Below, one piece after another: positions 20,585-33,518 of a DNA stretch of 38,542 nt. The translations under genes were made by a program, and so were the position numbers. Positions within the stretch are counted from its first letter, which is position 1, and every line of letters begins with the position of its first letter. The notes under the pieces are model-generated. The model searched no databases. It was not told the origin of the DNA and worked only from the letters and a program-made list of their open reading frames with translations. This DNA is from Gammaproteobacteria bacterium (GTDB lineage Bacteria > Pseudomonadota > Gammaproteobacteria > Pseudomonadales > Pseudohongiellaceae). The DNA lies in the NCBI GenBank assembly GCA_019654215.1, contig BPDI01000029.1, forward strand, positions 1 through 38,542, given 5' to 3'.

Positions 20585-21466
20585 TTAAGGCCCTTCCCAT
20601 CCAGAAATTTTGCTTAATCCGCTACCGATATCCGCAAGACTTCTAACTGTTTTTACACCTGCATCATTGAGAGCTGCGAACTTCTCATCTGCAGTACCTT
20701 TGCCACCAGAAATTATGGCCCCAGCATGACCCATTCGCTTGCCCGGTGGCGCAGTTACGCCAGCTATGTATGCTACAACCGGTTTGGTGACATTGGCTTT
20801 GATAAATGCAGCCGCTTCTTCTTCTGCAGTGCCACCAATTTCACCAATCATAACAATGGCTTGTGTTTGATCATCGCCCTCAAACATACCCAGGATGTCG
20901 ATAAAGTTCGAACCTGGAATTGGGTCGCCCCCAATGCCAACACAGGAAGACTGACCAAAACCATGGTCAGTAGTTTGTTTAACGGCTTCATAGGTCAAAG
21001 TTCCGGAACGCGAAACGATTCCTACTTTACCCGGCAGATGGATATGTCCGGGCATAATGCCAATCTTGCACTCGCCGGGTGTTATAACTCCGGGGCAATT
21101 TGGTCCGATTAGACGAACATCAGCCCGATCGCATTTTTCTTTGGCGACCAACATATCCAGAGTGGGGATACCTTCGGTTATACAGACTATTAACTTGATA
21201 CCAGCGTCGACCGCTTCGAAAATAGAATCCTTGCAAAATGGGGCAGGAACATAGATCACAGAGGCATCGGCATCAGTTTTATCGAATGCTTCAGCCACTG
21301 TATTAAAAACCGGCAAATTCAAGTGTGTTTGTCCCCCTTTTCCGGGAGTAACACCACCTACCATCATTGTGCCGTACTCAATGGCCTGCTCGGAATGGAA
21401 TGTACCTTGCGATCCGGTAAAACCCTGACAGATCACCTTAGTATCTTTACTAACCAAGATACTCAT
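20585..21466 (-). CDS. sucD: Succinyl-CoA ligase alpha subunit
   Basis: With SucC converts succinyl-CoA, phosphate and ADP (or GDP) to succinate, CoA and a nucleoside triphosphate. 293 residues, intact. CoA-binding N-terminus: [20 protein letters not shown]; then [38 protein letters not shown] and [14 protein letters not shown]. The phosphorylated His lies in [15 protein letters not shown] near residue 247. The tail is typical. It overlaps sucC by four bases and is the last gene of the TCA operon. No clear terminator follows. Confidence 0.98.
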   Translation of the reverse strand: MSILVSKDTKVICQGFTGSQGTFHSEQAIEYGTMMVGGVTPGKGGQTHLNLPVFNTVAEAFDKTDADASVIYVPAPFCKDSIFEAVDAGIKLIVCITEGIPTLDMLVAKEKCDRADVRLIGPNCPGVITPGECKIGIMPGHIHLPGKVGIVSRSGTLTYEAVKQTTDHGFGQSSCVGIGGDPIPGSNFIDILGMFEGDDQTQAIVMIGEIGGTAEEEAAAFIKANVTKPVVAYIAGVTAPPGKRMGHAGAIISGGKGTADEKFAALNDAGVKTVRSLADIGSGLSKISGWEGP

Positions 21467-22632
21467 GCTCTATCTCCCGCTGCAACGACAACTTTTTCGG
21501 CAGCATCCGCCAGGCTATTGGCAGCAATAATATTCAGCCCGCTTTTCTCTAATACTTCTCGACCCACATCCGCGCTGTTTCCTTCTAGTCGCACTACAAC
21601 GGGAACTTCCACGCCGACTTCCTCTACCGCGCTAATAACTCCTTCGGCAATCAAATCACAACGCACAATGCCACCAAAAATGTTGACAAGCACAGCAGCA
21701 ACATTTTCGTCTGACAATATGATCTTAAAAGCTTCTGTCACTCGCTCTTTGGTAGCACCTCCTCCAACATCAAGAAAATTTGCTGGGCTACCACCGCAGA
21801 GTTGCACGATATCCATGGTTCCCATGGCCAAACCTGCACCATTCACCATACAACCGATGTTTCCGTTCAGTGCTACGTAGTTCAAATCCCATTTTGTAGC
21901 TTGTGCTTCTCTTTCATCTTCCTGTGATGAGTCATGCATCTCCCGCAACTTTGGTTGACGATACAAGGCATTACCATCGATATTGATTTTGCCATCAAGG
22001 CAGTGAATATCTCCTTCAGCGGTAACCACCAAAGGGTTAATTTCTAATAGGGAAAGATCGAGCTCGGTAAATAACTTGGCCAAACCCATAAACAAATGCG
22101 TGAATTGTTTAATCTGATTACCACTTAATCCCAAACGAAAAGCCAGATCTCGGCCCTGATAAGGTTGTGCTCCGGTTAACGGATCGATAGCTGCCTTTAA
22201 AATCTTCTCTGGTGTCTCTGCGGCAACTTCTTCAATCTCTACTCCGCCTTCAACCGAGGCCATGAAAACGATGCGACGTGTGGAACGATCAACAACAGCA
22301 CCTAAATAAAGTTCCTGTGCTATATCTACGCAAGCTTCGATAAATATTTTGCTTACAGGCTGACCATTTGAATCAGTTTGATAAGTGACCAGGTTATTTC
22401 CCAACCATTGCTCGGCAAAATCTTTTGCTTCATCTGCAGAATCAACGACTTTTACTCCCCCGGCTTTACCTCGACCACCAGCATGAACCTGAGCTTTAAC
22501 TACCCATTTGTCACCGCCAATCTTAGCGGTAGCTGCCACTACTTCATCGGCAATATCTACCGCGATTCCTTTTGACACTGGCAGACCATATTCGGCAAAT
22601 AATTGCTTCGCCTGGTATTCATGTAAATTCAT
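21463..22632 (-). CDS. sucC: Succinyl-CoA ligase beta subunit
   Basis: ATP-grasp subunit of succinyl-CoA ligase. 389 residues, intact. [18 protein letters not shown] is the family N-terminus, [17 protein letters not shown] the nucleotide-binding glycine-rich loop, LEINPLVV holds magnesium ligands, and [17 protein letters not shown] and [16 protein letters not shown] are in the CoA/phosphate region. GGAG lies five bases before ATG 22632. It follows lpdA after 86 bases and overlaps sucD, giving balanced subunits. Confidence 0.98.
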   Translation of the reverse strand: MNLHEYQAKQLFAEYGLPVSKGIAVDIADEVVAATAKIGGDKWVVKAQVHAGGRGKAGGVKVVDSADEAKDFAEQWLGNNLVTYQTDSNGQPVSKIFIEACVDIAQELYLGAVVDRSTRRIVFMASVEGGVEIEEVAAETPEKILKAAIDPLTGAQPYQGRDLAFRLGLSGNQIKQFTHLFMGLAKLFTELDLSLLEINPLVVTAEGDIHCLDGKINIDGNALYRQPKLREMHDSSQEDEREAQATKWDLNYVALNGNIGCMVNGAGLAMGTMDIVQLCGGSPANFLDVGGGATKERVTEAFKIILSDENVAAVLVNIFGGIVRCDLIAEGVISAVEEVGVEVPVVVRLEGNSADVGREVLEKSGLNIIAANSLADAAEKVVVAAGDRA

Positions 22633-22718
22633 TTAAGCTCCATGTCTTGGGAAAACTATTTAAGGTTTGAATCTTATTTTGCTTTTCAATCTTCTTTATA
22701 TGAGCAAACAAATTAGGG

Positions 22719-24185
<1,467 letters not shown>

Positions 24186-24189
24186 TTAT

Positions 24190-25381
24190 CTATATTTCCA
24201 AAATTAATCTGGTTGGATCCTCTAATAACTCCTTAATCGTAACCAAAAACTGGACTGCTTCTTTGCCATCAATCATTTGATGATCATAAGAAAGGGCTAA
24301 ATACATCATAGGCAATACTATTACTTCCCCATCCACCGCCATGGGTCTTTCTTGAATTTTATGCATACCCAATACCGCAGTCTGTGGCGGATTAAGAATT
24401 GGGGTGGATAGAAAGAGATCCAAAAACTCCACCATTGGAGATCGTAAAGGTGCCACCTGTCATTTCTTCTATTGATAATTTGCCTTCTCTAGCTTTTGCG
24501 CCGAACTCTTTTATCTCTTTTTCAATTTGGGCGAGACCCATGTTGTCCGCATTACGTAAAACCGGAACCACCAACCCTCTTGGCCCTCCCACAGCTATAC
24601 CAATATCTTGATACCCGTGATAAACGATATCACTACCATCGAGTGAGGCGTTCACTGCTGGAAAACGCTTAAGCGATTCGATAGATGCACGCACAAAGAA
24701 AGACATAAAGCCTAATCTAACTCCGTCATGGGTTTTCTCAAATTCTTCTTTATATTTGTTGCGAATATCAATAACTGGTTGCATATTTACTTCATTAAAT
24801 GTTGTCAACATCGCTGTTGTTTGAGTTGCCTGCAGCAAGCGTTTAGCAACCGTAGCGCGCAGGCGGCTCATTGGCACTCGCTCTGCAATGCGGCCGTCTG
24901 CCGAAGGCGCCAAAGAGGCTGTTGAGGACGGGACAGCGGTGTTAGCACTCTGGGCCGATAGATGGTTCATTACATCCTCTTTAGTGACACGACCACCTTT
25001 GCCGCTGCCGTTTATCGAATCTGCATTAAGCGAATTCTCTTCGATAAGCTTCTTAGCTGCTGGACTCACAATTGATTCATCGTTAGCAGATTCACTCGAC
25101 TCGCTGTTTACAGGTCTATCTGGCATTGATGGGGCTGAACTAGTCCGCTCCTCTAGTCCGCCAATTGCCTCATTACTTACAATAGTATCACCAGCATTCT
25201 TCATAATTTCTTGAAGAATTCCGTCAATGGGAGAAACCACTTCGATAACAACTTTGTCAGTCTCGATATCTACCAGTAGCTCGTCTCGCCGCACACTATC
25301 ACCAATATTTTTGTACCAGGTTGCAATAGTTCCGTCTGGCACAGATTCGGGTAGGGTTGGCGCCTTAATTTCAACTGTCAT
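24190..25381 (-). CDS. sucB: 2-Oxoglutarate dehydrogenase E2 (dihydrolipoyl succinyltransferase), one frameshift
   Basis: Core of the 2-oxoglutarate dehydrogenase complex; transfers succinyl to CoA. The N-terminal lipoyl domain has [15 protein letters not shown], with the lipoylated Lys near residue 43. A Ser-rich linker follows, then the subunit-binding domain [20 protein letters not shown] and [13 protein letters not shown]. The catalytic domain has [18 protein letters not shown] and [20 protein letters not shown]. The active-site motif [11 protein letters not shown] carries the His and Asp. About 397 residues. A single base is wrong near 24420. It starts two bases past the sucA stop, so the two are tightly coupled. 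Confidence 0.96.
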
Positions 25382-25383
25382 GT

Positions 25384-28217
25384 CTAGCTTAATGCCTCAT
25401 CAATAAATTTCTCTTGTTGTTTCAAGTGCAGTGCTGGATAACCAGCAGCAGCAGCTGCCGATGCTTCACGCCCAGCATACTCGAGCCAGATTTCTGGACG
25501 GTGTTGATTTAGTACTCGACGAATATGATGCTGGCTCGAATACCAGGCTCCTTGATTCATCGGCTCTTCCTGACACCAAAGGATTGCTTTTGCGTTTTTA
25601 TATTGCAACAGACAATTTTCAAAATCTTCGTGAGGAAAAGGATACAATTGCTCCAATCGAATAATGGCTATATTTTTAATGTCGCGTTTACGCCTTTCTG
25701 CTCGCAAGTCGTAGTACACCTTACCGCTACAAATAATAACTTTCTCGATAGCATCAGGATCGAAACCATCTGTTTCATCGATAATTACTTGAAAACCACC
25801 TTCAGACATTTCTTCCAAAGTAGAACCAGTTTCCTTATGCCGGAGTAGACTTTTCGGCGACATTACAATAAGCGGTTTACGTAATGGACAAAGCACTTGC
25901 TTGCGCAACATATGGAAAACTTGAGCGGAGGTAGTCGGCAAGCAAACCTGAATATTATGCTCGGCACAAAGTTGTAGAAATCTTTCTAGCCTTGCAGAAG
26001 AGTGCTCTGGACCCTGGCCTTCGTAGCCATGAGGAAGTAAAAGGGTTAAACCGCAAAGCCTCGACCACTTGTGCTCACCACTAGTGATGAACTGATCGAT
26101 TACCACCTGAGCCGAATTGGCGAAATCACCAAATTGAGCCTTCCCAGTTTACCAAGGCATTTGGGTAGTAGTTGAATAGCCATATTCAAATCCCAGAACC
26201 GCAGCTTCAGAGAGCAATGAATCATAAATCGTGAAAGATCCCTGATCTTTCTCTATGTTCTGCAGAGGTATATGAGTTTCACCAGTTTTGTTGTCATAGA
26301 CAATTGCATGACGATGAGAGAAAGTACCACGTCCCACGTCTTGCCCAGTGATTCTTACTTTATTACCACTTGTTAAGATGCTCGCATAGGCAAATGATTT
26401 CCCCAAACCCCCAATCAACTGGTATTTCTTCCTCCGCCATTTTGATGCGATCATCGAAAAGTTTCTTAACTTGCTTCTGCAATGTGAAATGGTTTGGTAT
26501 TTCCACCAACTTTTTTGCTAGCGCTTTTAAGCTATTCAAGTGAATCGAGGTATTAAAAAGTGGACTCCAGTCATGACCAATATATGGACTCCAATCAACA
26601 AAAAGTTCAACTGAAGGTTCCTTAACCAAGCTTTTTACAACGTGAGTGCCTGTATCAAGTGCGGATCGGTAGGCGCTATTCATTTCATCTGAATCAATCA
26701 AAGATAATATGTCTTCGTTGGACAGTTTGTTTGCATAAATTGCCCTGGTAGTTTTATGCTGCTTAATAGCCGCATGCATCTGAGGCTGGTAATTGAAGCT
26801 TCATCAGTTTCGTTGTGACCGCGACGGCGATAGCAAACTAGATCAATGACAACATCTTTGCTGAATTGATAACGAAAATCCAAAGCTAATTGCGTAACAA
26901 ATAGCACCGCTTCTGGATCGTCGGCGTTAACATGAAAGATTGGTGCCTGAACCATCTTCGCGACGTCAGTACAGTATTCTGTCGAACGTGCATCGTCTTG
27001 ACGGCTCGTAGTAAAACCAACTTGATTATTAACAACGAAATGAACCGTACCCCCCGTGGAATAGGCCCGAGTCTGGGACATCTGAAATGTCTCCATAACC
27101 ACACCTTGACCGGCAATGGCAGCATCGCCGTGCACAATGATAGGTACTACTTCTTTTCCTTCTTTATCTTCGCGCCTCGATTGTCTGGCCCGAACTGAAC
27201 CCCTTCAACTACTGGAGATACGATCTCCAAATGGGAAGGATTAAAAGCAAGGGCTATGTGCAATTCGCCGCCGGCAGTCATGATATTTGATGAAAAACCC
27301 TGATGATATTTCACATCACCAGAACTTTGATAGATAGCTTTACCTTCAAACTCATCAAATAACTCGGCTGGGTTCTTACCCAAAATATTCACTAATACGT
27401 TTAGACGACCTCGGTGCGCCATGCCCAGAACGATTTCCTTAGCACCATACTTACCAGCTCTCTGAATAATTTCATCGAGTGCTGGAATCAGGCTTTCTCC
27501 TCCTTCCAAGCCGAAACGTTTTGTTCCGGGATACTTAGAATCTAAATGTTTTTCCAGTCCTTCAGCGGCGGTAAGTCTCTCGAGCAAATGTTGTTTTACA
27601 TCTTTTTCAAAAACAAGATAGCCATCATTACTTTCGATGCGCTGCTGGATCCACTGTTTTTCTTCTAAATTAACTATGTGCATAAACTCATAGCCGATTG
27701 AGCCACAGTAAATTCGCTCTAACGTTTCAACAATGTCGCGAAAGGTGTTTTAATTTTTTTTAAAAAACAAAGAACCAGTTTGGAATATTGTTGAAGAATC
27801 GATAGGCGATAAATCATGAAATTCTAATTGCAGATCTGGGACTCGTTCGCGATGCATTAATGATAGAGGATCGAGTCTTGCTTTTTGATGCCCCCCAACT
27901 CGATACGAACTTATTAATTGTAAAACTTGCACCTGCTTACTTTCGTGCTCAGAGTTAACAACTGCATCATTACTGAGAACTTGCTTGTAACGACTAAATT
28001 TTCCTAATGCCTCAAAATCTTTTTTAATTTCTGCATGAGAAACTTCCTGCGCATTAGATCCATTCGCCGCCGGAAGTGATTGAAAAAAATCCCGCCATTG
28101 TTGTGGGATAGAGCTCGGTTCGGACAAATATTTTTCGTATAGCCCTTCTACATACTCTGCATTAGAGCCAGAAAGGTGTCCGGTACTCCACATTATTTCC
28201 ATTAAGTTGTCATGCAT
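25384..28217 (-). CDS. sucA: 2-Oxoglutarate dehydrogenase E1, frameshifted
   Basis: Thiamin-diphosphate decarboxylase of the TCA cycle. The span gives about 944 residues, the normal size. Motifs in order: [111 protein letters not shown] (ThDP region), [51 protein letters not shown] and the C-terminal [16 protein letters not shown] [16 protein letters not shown]. Breaks are near 27755, 27165, 26775, 26420 and 26150. GAGG lies seven bases upstream of ATG 28217. Fifty-six bases separate it from sdhB, and a ten-codon open frame lies there. Confidence 0.96.
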
Positions 28218-28226
28218 ATCACACCT

Positions 28227-28259
28227 CTAATACAGCTCGCGGGCAATGCCAGGCGCCAT
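28227..28259 (-). CDS. Possible ten-codon leader peptide before sucA
   Basis: An open frame, MAPGIARELY and TAG, begins at ATG 28259 with AAGGA (28264-28268) four bases upstream, and ends ten bases before the sucA ATG. It could couple ribosome loading to sucA. It is short enough to be chance; only the well-placed ribosome site argues for it. Confidence 0.25.
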   Translation of the reverse strand: MAPGIARELY

Positions 28260-28273
28260 AGGATCCTTTCTTA

Positions 28274-28981
28274 TTAAGTTCCTTGAGAGATCAACATATT
28301 CCTGATATGACCGATTGCGCGTGTTGGATTTAGTCCCTTAGGACAAACCGATACGCAATTCATGATTCCGCGACAACGAAACACGCTAAACGGATCTTCC
28401 AAACCCGCCAAACGATCTGCGGTTGCTGTATCTCGGCTATCTGCCAAGAAACGATAAGCCTGCAATAGACCGGCCGGACCTATGAATTTATCCGGATTCC
28501 ACCAGAAAGAAGGGCAGCTTGTGCTACAACAGGCGCAGAGGAAAACATTCATAAAGCCCATCTAATTTCGCTCTATCCTCAGGTGATTGTAGACGTTCAA
28601 TCGCAGGTGCCGTTTCATTATTGATTAGAAACGGCTTCACTTTTTCAAATTGCTTATAAAAAATAGACAAGTCTACTACCAGATCTCGAATAACTGGTAA
28701 GCCAGGCAACGGTCGCAGTATAAGTTTTTGTCCTAGCTTGGTTACTTCGGATAAAGGAGTAATACAGGCCAGCCCGTTAGTACCATTAATATTCATTCCG
28801 TCTGAGCCACACACGCCTTCGCGACATGATCGACGGTATGCAACAGTAGGATCTATTGCTTTTGCTAAATTCAAAACGTCCAGCACCATAAGGTCTTTGC
28901 CTTCCGGTATATCAACTTCGATTCCTGCATTACAGGCTTATCAACTGTTTCAGGGTTATAACGATAAATGCTAACTAACAC
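28274..28981 (-). CDS. sdhB: Succinate dehydrogenase iron-sulfur subunit, frameshifted
   Basis: Carries electrons from the SdhA flavin to ubiquinone through three Fe-S clusters. From GTG 28981: [16 protein letters not shown], then in the next frame [19 protein letters not shown]. The [2Fe-2S] motif is [21 protein letters not shown]; the [4Fe-4S] and [3Fe-4S] cysteines are in [20 protein letters not shown] and [18 protein letters not shown]. About 235 residues. Breaks lie near 28915 and 28555. The GTG start is supported by AAGGA (28989-28993), seven bases away, overlapping the sdhA stop. No ATG alternative matches the family N-terminus. Confidence 0.96.
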
Positions 28982-28991
28982 TGAATAATCC

Positions 28992-30766
28992 TTAATAAGT
29001 TCTTATTTGAGGTTCAAAGGTATCAACTACCTTAGGCTTAAAATTTACAGCTCGCTTACCCACAGATTTTTCCGTTGGATAATACATTGAATGACATAAC
29101 CAGTTGTCATCATCTCGTTCCCGAAAATCATCACGGGCATGAGCTCCCCTACTTTCGTTGCGAGCTTCCGCAGCTATTGCTGTGGCTTCTGCCACTTCAA
29201 ATAAATTTTCTAATTCGAGCGCTTCAATGCGGGCAGTATTAAAAGTCTGACTCTTGTCTTCCAGATGAACATTCTTAATACGCTCGCGCAGTACTTCTAA
29301 CTTCTTTATGCCTTCCTGCATGAAATCGCCCCTACGAAAAACGCCAAAAGTGGTTCTGCATTGTATTTTGTAGTTCTACTCGTAACTCCGGAACGCTTTC
29401 GCCGGAACTGGACTCATTTAAACGATTCAAACGCGCCATTGCCGCGTTGATATCAGTTTCGCTAAACCGCCCGCTGCTCTAATCCCTGGGATAACATCTC
29501 TTCAATATGCTTCCCGGCAGCACGACCGAACACAACGAGGTCAAGGAGGCTATTGCCACCTAATCGATTCGCGCCATGTACGGAGACACAAGCAACCTCG
29601 CCCACTGCAAAAAGCCCTGGGATGATTTCATCTTCGCAGTTTGGACTTTGGGTTAATGCCTGCCCACGAACATTAGTAGGAATACCACCCATCATGTAAT
29701 GGCAGGTAGGTATAACAGGAATTGGTTCTTTTACCGGATCGGCATGGGCAAAGGTCCTTGAAAGTTCCAAAATGCCCGGTAATTTCGTATTCAACACTTC
29801 TTCACCAAGATGATCGAGCTTAAGCATTACATGGTCACCGTTTTCGCCGCAGCCACGGCCCTCAAGAATCTCTAGCACCATGGAGCGTGCTACCACATCT
29901 CGTCCAGCAAGGTCTTTCGCTGTAGGAGCATAACGCTCCATAAATCGCTCACCATCTTTATTTATGAGATAGCCACCTTCACCACGACAGCCTTCCGTGA
30001 CAAGGGTGCCTGCACCGTGAATTCCGGTAGGATGAAACTGCCACATCTCCATGTCTTGCATGGGATACCCAGCACGCAACGCCATGCCAATACCATCACC
30101 AGTGTTAATTAGCGCATTAGTCGTTGAAGCATAAATACGACCAGCACCACCGGTAGCAAAGACAGTTGCTTTTGAATTTACGAATACTGTTTCACCGCTT
30201 TCTATATTAATTGCTATGACACCAACAATGGCACCGTCTTGATTTTTAACCAGATCAACTGCATACCATTCATTAAAGAACACAGTGTTGTTTCGGAGAT
30301 TGCCTTGGTAGAGCGTGTGTAATAGCGCATGACCAGTTCTATCCGCTGCTGCACATGTTCGCGCAGCCTGACCACCTTTTCCAAAATCTTTGGACTGTCC
30401 ACCAAACGGCCGTTGATAAATGCGTCCATTTTCTGTGCGGGAAAAAGGCAGACCCATATGTTCCAGTTCGAATACAGTTTGGGGTCCTTCGTTGCACATA
30501 TATTCAATTGCGTCCTGATCACCTATATAGTCGGAGCCTTTGACAGTGTCATACATATGCCAACGCCAATCATCATTTGGATCCTCACTGGCTATAGCGC
30601 ATGTAATACCACCTTGAGCAGATACCGTATGGGAACGAGTTGGAAATACTTTTGAGATTACTGCGGTTTTATAACCAGACTGGGCCAGTTGCAGCGCAGC
30701 GCGCATACCCGCACCGCCACCGCCAACGATTACTGCATCAAAAGAAATACTACGCAGACCAGTCAT
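28992..30766 (-). CDS. sdhA: Succinate dehydrogenase flavoprotein subunit, frameshifts in the C-terminal third
   Basis: Oxidises succinate to fumarate with covalently bound [23 protein letters not shown] binds FAD. The His for flavin attachment is in [15 protein letters not shown] near residue 45-50. [21 protein letters not shown] holds active-site residues, [16 protein letters not shown] the substrate His/Arg region, and [20 protein letters not shown] is the family signature. The clean frame ends at 29462, and two shifts near 29465 and 29335 join [13 protein letters not shown] and [20 protein letters not shown] to the tail [17 protein letters not shown]. About 590 residues. It follows sdhD directly. 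Confidence 0.97.
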
Positions 30767-31135
30767 TTAAACTCCCCAGAAAATCTGTATACCCCAGACC
30801 AGATAAACCATAACAATCAATGCAATGCCCACCTGGAAAACTACACGAATAATGGTTGCGCTATTGCCAAACTGTAAGGAGGTTATGTAATCGGTAGACA
30901 CTGTCCACATACCAATCCAGGCATGCGCACAGAGCGCTATCAGAGTTATCAAACTGAAGATTCGCATCAAATTCGAATTGAATAACCCACTCCAAGCCTG
31001 ATAATCCATATCAGGGTTCATGATCAGGCTGCCTAAAATACAAAGTGTGTATGCAGCTAATAAAACCGCACTAGTTCGCTGAATAATCCAGTCGTAAAGA
31101 CCGGAACGACTAAGATTAGCGACGCTGGTTACCAT
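30767..31135 (-). CDS. sdhD: Succinate dehydrogenase membrane anchor, SdhD
   Basis: Hydrophobic anchor subunit that with SdhC binds heme b and ubiquinone. 122 residues from ATG 31135: MVTSVANLSRSGLYDWIIQR, then three membrane helices around AVLLAAYTLCILGSLI, IFSLITLIALCAHAWIGMWT and VFQVGIALIVMVYLVWGI. The heme-ligand His is in CAHAWIGMW, and the following Asp-Tyr (STDYI) is the quinone-site pair. A longer in-frame start upstream is rejected because it lies inside sdhC; ATG 31135 overlaps the sdhC stop, which is the normal coupling. Confidence 0.95.
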   Translation of the reverse strand: MVTSVANLSRSGLYDWIIQRTSAVLLAAYTLCILGSLIMNPDMDYQAWSGLFNSNLMRIFSLITLIALCAHAWIGMWTVSTDYITSLQFGNSATIIRVVFQVGIALIVMVYLVWGIQIFWGV

Positions 31136-31503
31136 AGCCAGACCCCTCCAGCTACTGCGGCTATTGCAAAGAGCAGCAAGATAACGGTGGCTCCGGTATT
31201 TGCACCTCCTTTCGTTTCGCCGATTCCAATATCCAGCAAAAGGTGCTTGAGACCAGCAATCAGATGGTAAAAAACTGCCAGCAGAATTATCCATATAAGC
31301 GCTTTAATTAGAGAGCTATCGAGCAATTGTAAGGCTTGATTAAAGCCAGCTTCGGAAGAAAGGGATAATTGAAGAAAATAAAGTAAGATTCCGACGCTAA
31401 AAAACAAACCCACTCCCGAGATGCGATGAAGAATGGAAGTAATAGCTGCCAAAGGGAATTTTATAGTGGTGATATCCAGGTTTACAGGTCTTGTATCTTT
31501 CAT
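31129..31503 (-). CDS. sdhC: Succinate dehydrogenase cytochrome b556 subunit, SdhC
   Basis: Membrane subunit holding heme b and the ubiquinone site. 124 residues, intact. The signature ITSILHRISGVGLFFSVGIL contains the Ser and Arg of the quinone site. The heme-ligand His lies in FYHLIAGLKHLLLDIGIGE, and three helices are visible, the last being VILLLFAIAAVAGGVWLW. It opens the nine-gene TCA operon, with a promoter about 110 bases upstream. It overlaps sdhD by seven bases. Confidence 0.96.
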   Translation of the reverse strand: MKDTRPVNLDITTIKFPLAAITSILHRISGVGLFFSVGILLYFLQLSLSSEAGFNQALQLLDSSLIKALIWIILLAVFYHLIAGLKHLLLDIGIGETKGGANTGATVILLLFAIAAVAGGVWLW

Positions 31504-31617
31504 TTTTGGCCTTTGAACTGTTACTTTTTAACAGCCGAAACTATTACTTACGAATTCAACAAAAATTCGCAAACTATCTGAATTAATTAAACAAATTGGG
31601 AATTTTGAACGCCGTGA

Positions 31618-31647
31618 ATTATAGTCCGAAGCCCCCCTTCATTACAA
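31618..31647 (-). promoter_or_regulatory. Predicted sigma-70 promoter of the sdh-suc operon
   Basis: On the minus strand TTGTAA (31642-31647), an 18-base spacer and a perfect TATAAT (31618-31623). Predicted start of transcription near 31611, about 108 bases before the sdhC ATG. Confidence 0.6.
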
Positions 31648-31846
31648 TAAATCCGCCGGACGGAAACTCAATAATGACAATATTTTGTCGTCAAGTTTCC
31701 TCAGTCATAAAAAGAATCAAAATCCTCATTGATTTGTTGTAGCGTAAATTAAAAATAATGCCTTAAACGTTCTATTTCGACGCTTTTTATTTTTCGGAAA
31801 GGGGTGAAAAATGTAGATTTCGTAGCAGTTTCTCCAAGACAAATAT

Positions 31847-31876
31847 TTGACAAAGATGGGGCTCTCTACCTAGTAT
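31847..31876 (+). promoter_or_regulatory. Predicted sigma-70 promoter of gltA
   Basis: TTGACA (31847-31852), an 18-base spacer and TAGTAT (31871-31876). Predicted transcription start near 31883, leaving a leader of about 106 bases before the gltA ATG; TAGGAG just upstream of the ATG serves as ribosome site. Confidence 0.6.
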
Positions 31877-31988
31877 TGCCGTCCCTGATTGGCCCCAAAT
31901 CGACCAGATACATAACAACAAGTAATCCTCTAAGTATCTGTTTTATTTGAATATTCGTGACAATAAGAATAATCGGTAGGAGTATGGC

Positions 31989-33266
31989 ATGAGCGAAAGA
32001 AAGGCCCAGTTAAGCATAGACGGGAAGGACAAACCGATTGAATTACCCGTCTATGAAGGCAGTACTGGCCCTGATGTGGTAGACGTAAGAAGTCTAGTCG
32101 GCCAAGGCGTTTTTACTTATGACCCCGGCTTCGTCTCCACTGCAGCCTGTGACTCCGACATAACCTACATAGATGGCGACGCAGGTGTCTTACTCCACCG
32201 AGGTTATCCAATCGAGCAGTTAGCAGAGAAATCGAATTTTCTGGAAATCTGTTATCTGTTGCTAAATGGAGAACTTCCTAATGAGAGTGAGCGACAAGCA
32301 TTTGAGAATGAAATTCGTTACCACACGATGGTTGACGAACAAATTCGTTTGTTTTTCAGAGGATTTCCCAGAAATGCGCACCCTATGGCAATGCTCTGTG
32401 GAATAGTTGGCGCACTTTCGGCTTTTTATCATGATAAATTGGACATCGATAATGCTGAACATCGGATGCGGGCAGCAATTCGCATAATCGCCAAGATGCC
32501 TACACTGGGGGCAATGTGCTACAAGCACGGCATCGGACAGCCATTCATGTATCCGCAAAACGACATGAGTCTAGCGGAAAACTTTATCCACATGATGTTT
32601 GGTACCCCCTGTGACCCACCTAAGATCAGCCCGACTATCGCTAAAGCAATGGACACCCTATTCTTACTTCATGCTGATCATGAGCAAAATGCGTCGACTT
32701 CCACAGTACGGTTAGCCGGTTCCACTGGGTCAAACCCTTATGCATGTATCGCCTCCGGAATTGCAGCTCTCTGGGGCCCCGCCCATGGCGGTGCCAACGA
32801 AGCAGTTTTAGATATGCTTTACGAGATTGGTGATGAATCTCGCATCGAAGAATTTATTCTACGCGCGAAAAATAAAGATGACCCATTCCGCTTAATGGGA
32901 TTTGGTCATCGAGTTTATAAAAATCACGACCCAAGAGCGACGGTTATTCGTGGGATTTGTGCAGAAGTACTCGATGAGCTTGGCGCTGATAACGACCCAT
33001 TATTCCGAATTGCACGAAAGCTTGAAAAGATTGCACTAGAAGACGATTACTTTATCGAAAGAAAACTTTTCCCCAATGTTGATTTCTATTCTGGAATTAT
33101 TTTGAAAGCGATTGGCATCCCTACCAGCCTATTTACCGTTATCTTTGCCACCGGTAGAACACCGGGTTGGATTGCACATTGGCACGAAATGCTAAGCGAA
33201 CCCTATCGCATTGGCAGACCACGCCAACTTTATAAAGGCCACACCAAACGAGATTACCCAGGTTAA
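31989..33266 (+). CDS. gltA: Citrate synthase, type II (hexameric class)
   Basis: Condenses acetyl-CoA and oxaloacetate, the entry step of the TCA cycle. 425 residues, intact. The N-terminal domain found in the NADH-sensitive gram-negative enzyme is present ([20 protein letters not shown] and [16 protein letters not shown]). Catalytic residues: first His in [15 protein letters not shown], second His in [15 protein letters not shown], and Asp in [16 protein letters not shown], with [15 protein letters not shown] binding substrate. A TAGGAG site sits about five bases before ATG 31989. It diverges from the sdh-suc operon, the standard layout in Pseudomonas and relatives. Confidence 0.98.
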   Translation: MSERKAQLSIDGKDKPIELPVYEGSTGPDVVDVRSLVGQGVFTYDPGFVSTAACDSDITYIDGDAGVLLHRGYPIEQLAEKSNFLEICYLLLNGELPNESERQAFENEIRYHTMVDEQIRLFFRGFPRNAHPMAMLCGIVGALSAFYHDKLDIDNAEHRMRAAIRIIAKMPTLGAMCYKHGIGQPFMYPQNDMSLAENFIHMMFGTPCDPPKISPTIAKAMDTLFLLHADHEQNASTSTVRLAGSTGSNPYACIASGIAALWGPAHGGANEAVLDMLYEIGDESRIEEFILRAKNKDDPFRLMGFGHRVYKNHDPRATVIRGICAEVLDELGADNDPLFRIARKLEKIALEDDYFIERKLFPNVDFYSGIILKAIGIPTSLFTVIFATGRTPGWIAHWHEMLSEPYRIGRPRQLYKGHTKRDYPG

Positions 33267-33518
33267 TCTTAATCTTCAAAAATTTCCTTCTACTAAAAAT
33301 AATTCTGTGAATGAGCTCATGGATAAGACAAACATTTTTCATTGTTTGCATAATGCGAAGGTGGGCGACATCAATCTTATTATTATTAGTGGCAAAGCAG
33401 AGTAAAATCTACTTACATCAAACGAAAGAAAAAATTGATAAGCAAACAATCGCAATTGTGTTGGCGGGATTTTGGCGCGTATCCGAATTATCAGAGATAA
33501 GAGTCGACGAAGGTTAAT
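33267..33518. other. Gene-free stretch between gltA and tRNA-Ala
   Basis: 252 AT-rich bases. Short open frames exist but lack ribosome sites and family likeness. No convincing terminator hairpin for gltA or the tRNA is visible. Confidence 0.5.

Larger units (their letters stand above)
31504..31988. promoter_or_regulatory. Divergent control region between sdhC and gltA
   Basis: A 485-base gene-free region driving both arms of the TCA module. The two predicted promoters face away from each other and each leaves a leader of roughly 105-110 bases. About 200 bases lie between their -35 boxes, AT-rich and with room for regulator sites; I cannot identify a specific ArcA or CRP site with confidence. 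Confidence 0.75.

Noticed and set aside
20726..21112. 128-codon plus-strand open frame
   Set aside because: Antisense to the catalytic part of sucD, with no family likeness or ribosome site.
21323..21880. 185-codon plus-strand open frame, Ser/Thr/Pro-rich
   Set aside because: Lies antisense to sucD and sucC, both intact and highly conserved; its composition is that expected from the reverse complement of a coding region.
30767..31294. 175-codon version of sdhD
   Set aside because: The extra 53 codons are sdhC sequence in another frame; the SdhD family begins at ATG 31135.
31741..31795. Apparent inverted repeats (AGCGT/ACGCT and AAAAATAA/TTATTTTT) in the gltA upstream region
   Set aside because: The two pairs are not nested, so they cannot form one hairpin; likely chance in AT-rich DNA.
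33311..33517. 68-codon plus-strand open frame between gltA and tRNA-Ala
   Set aside because: No ribosome site, no recognisable domain, ends against the tRNA; not supported as a gene.
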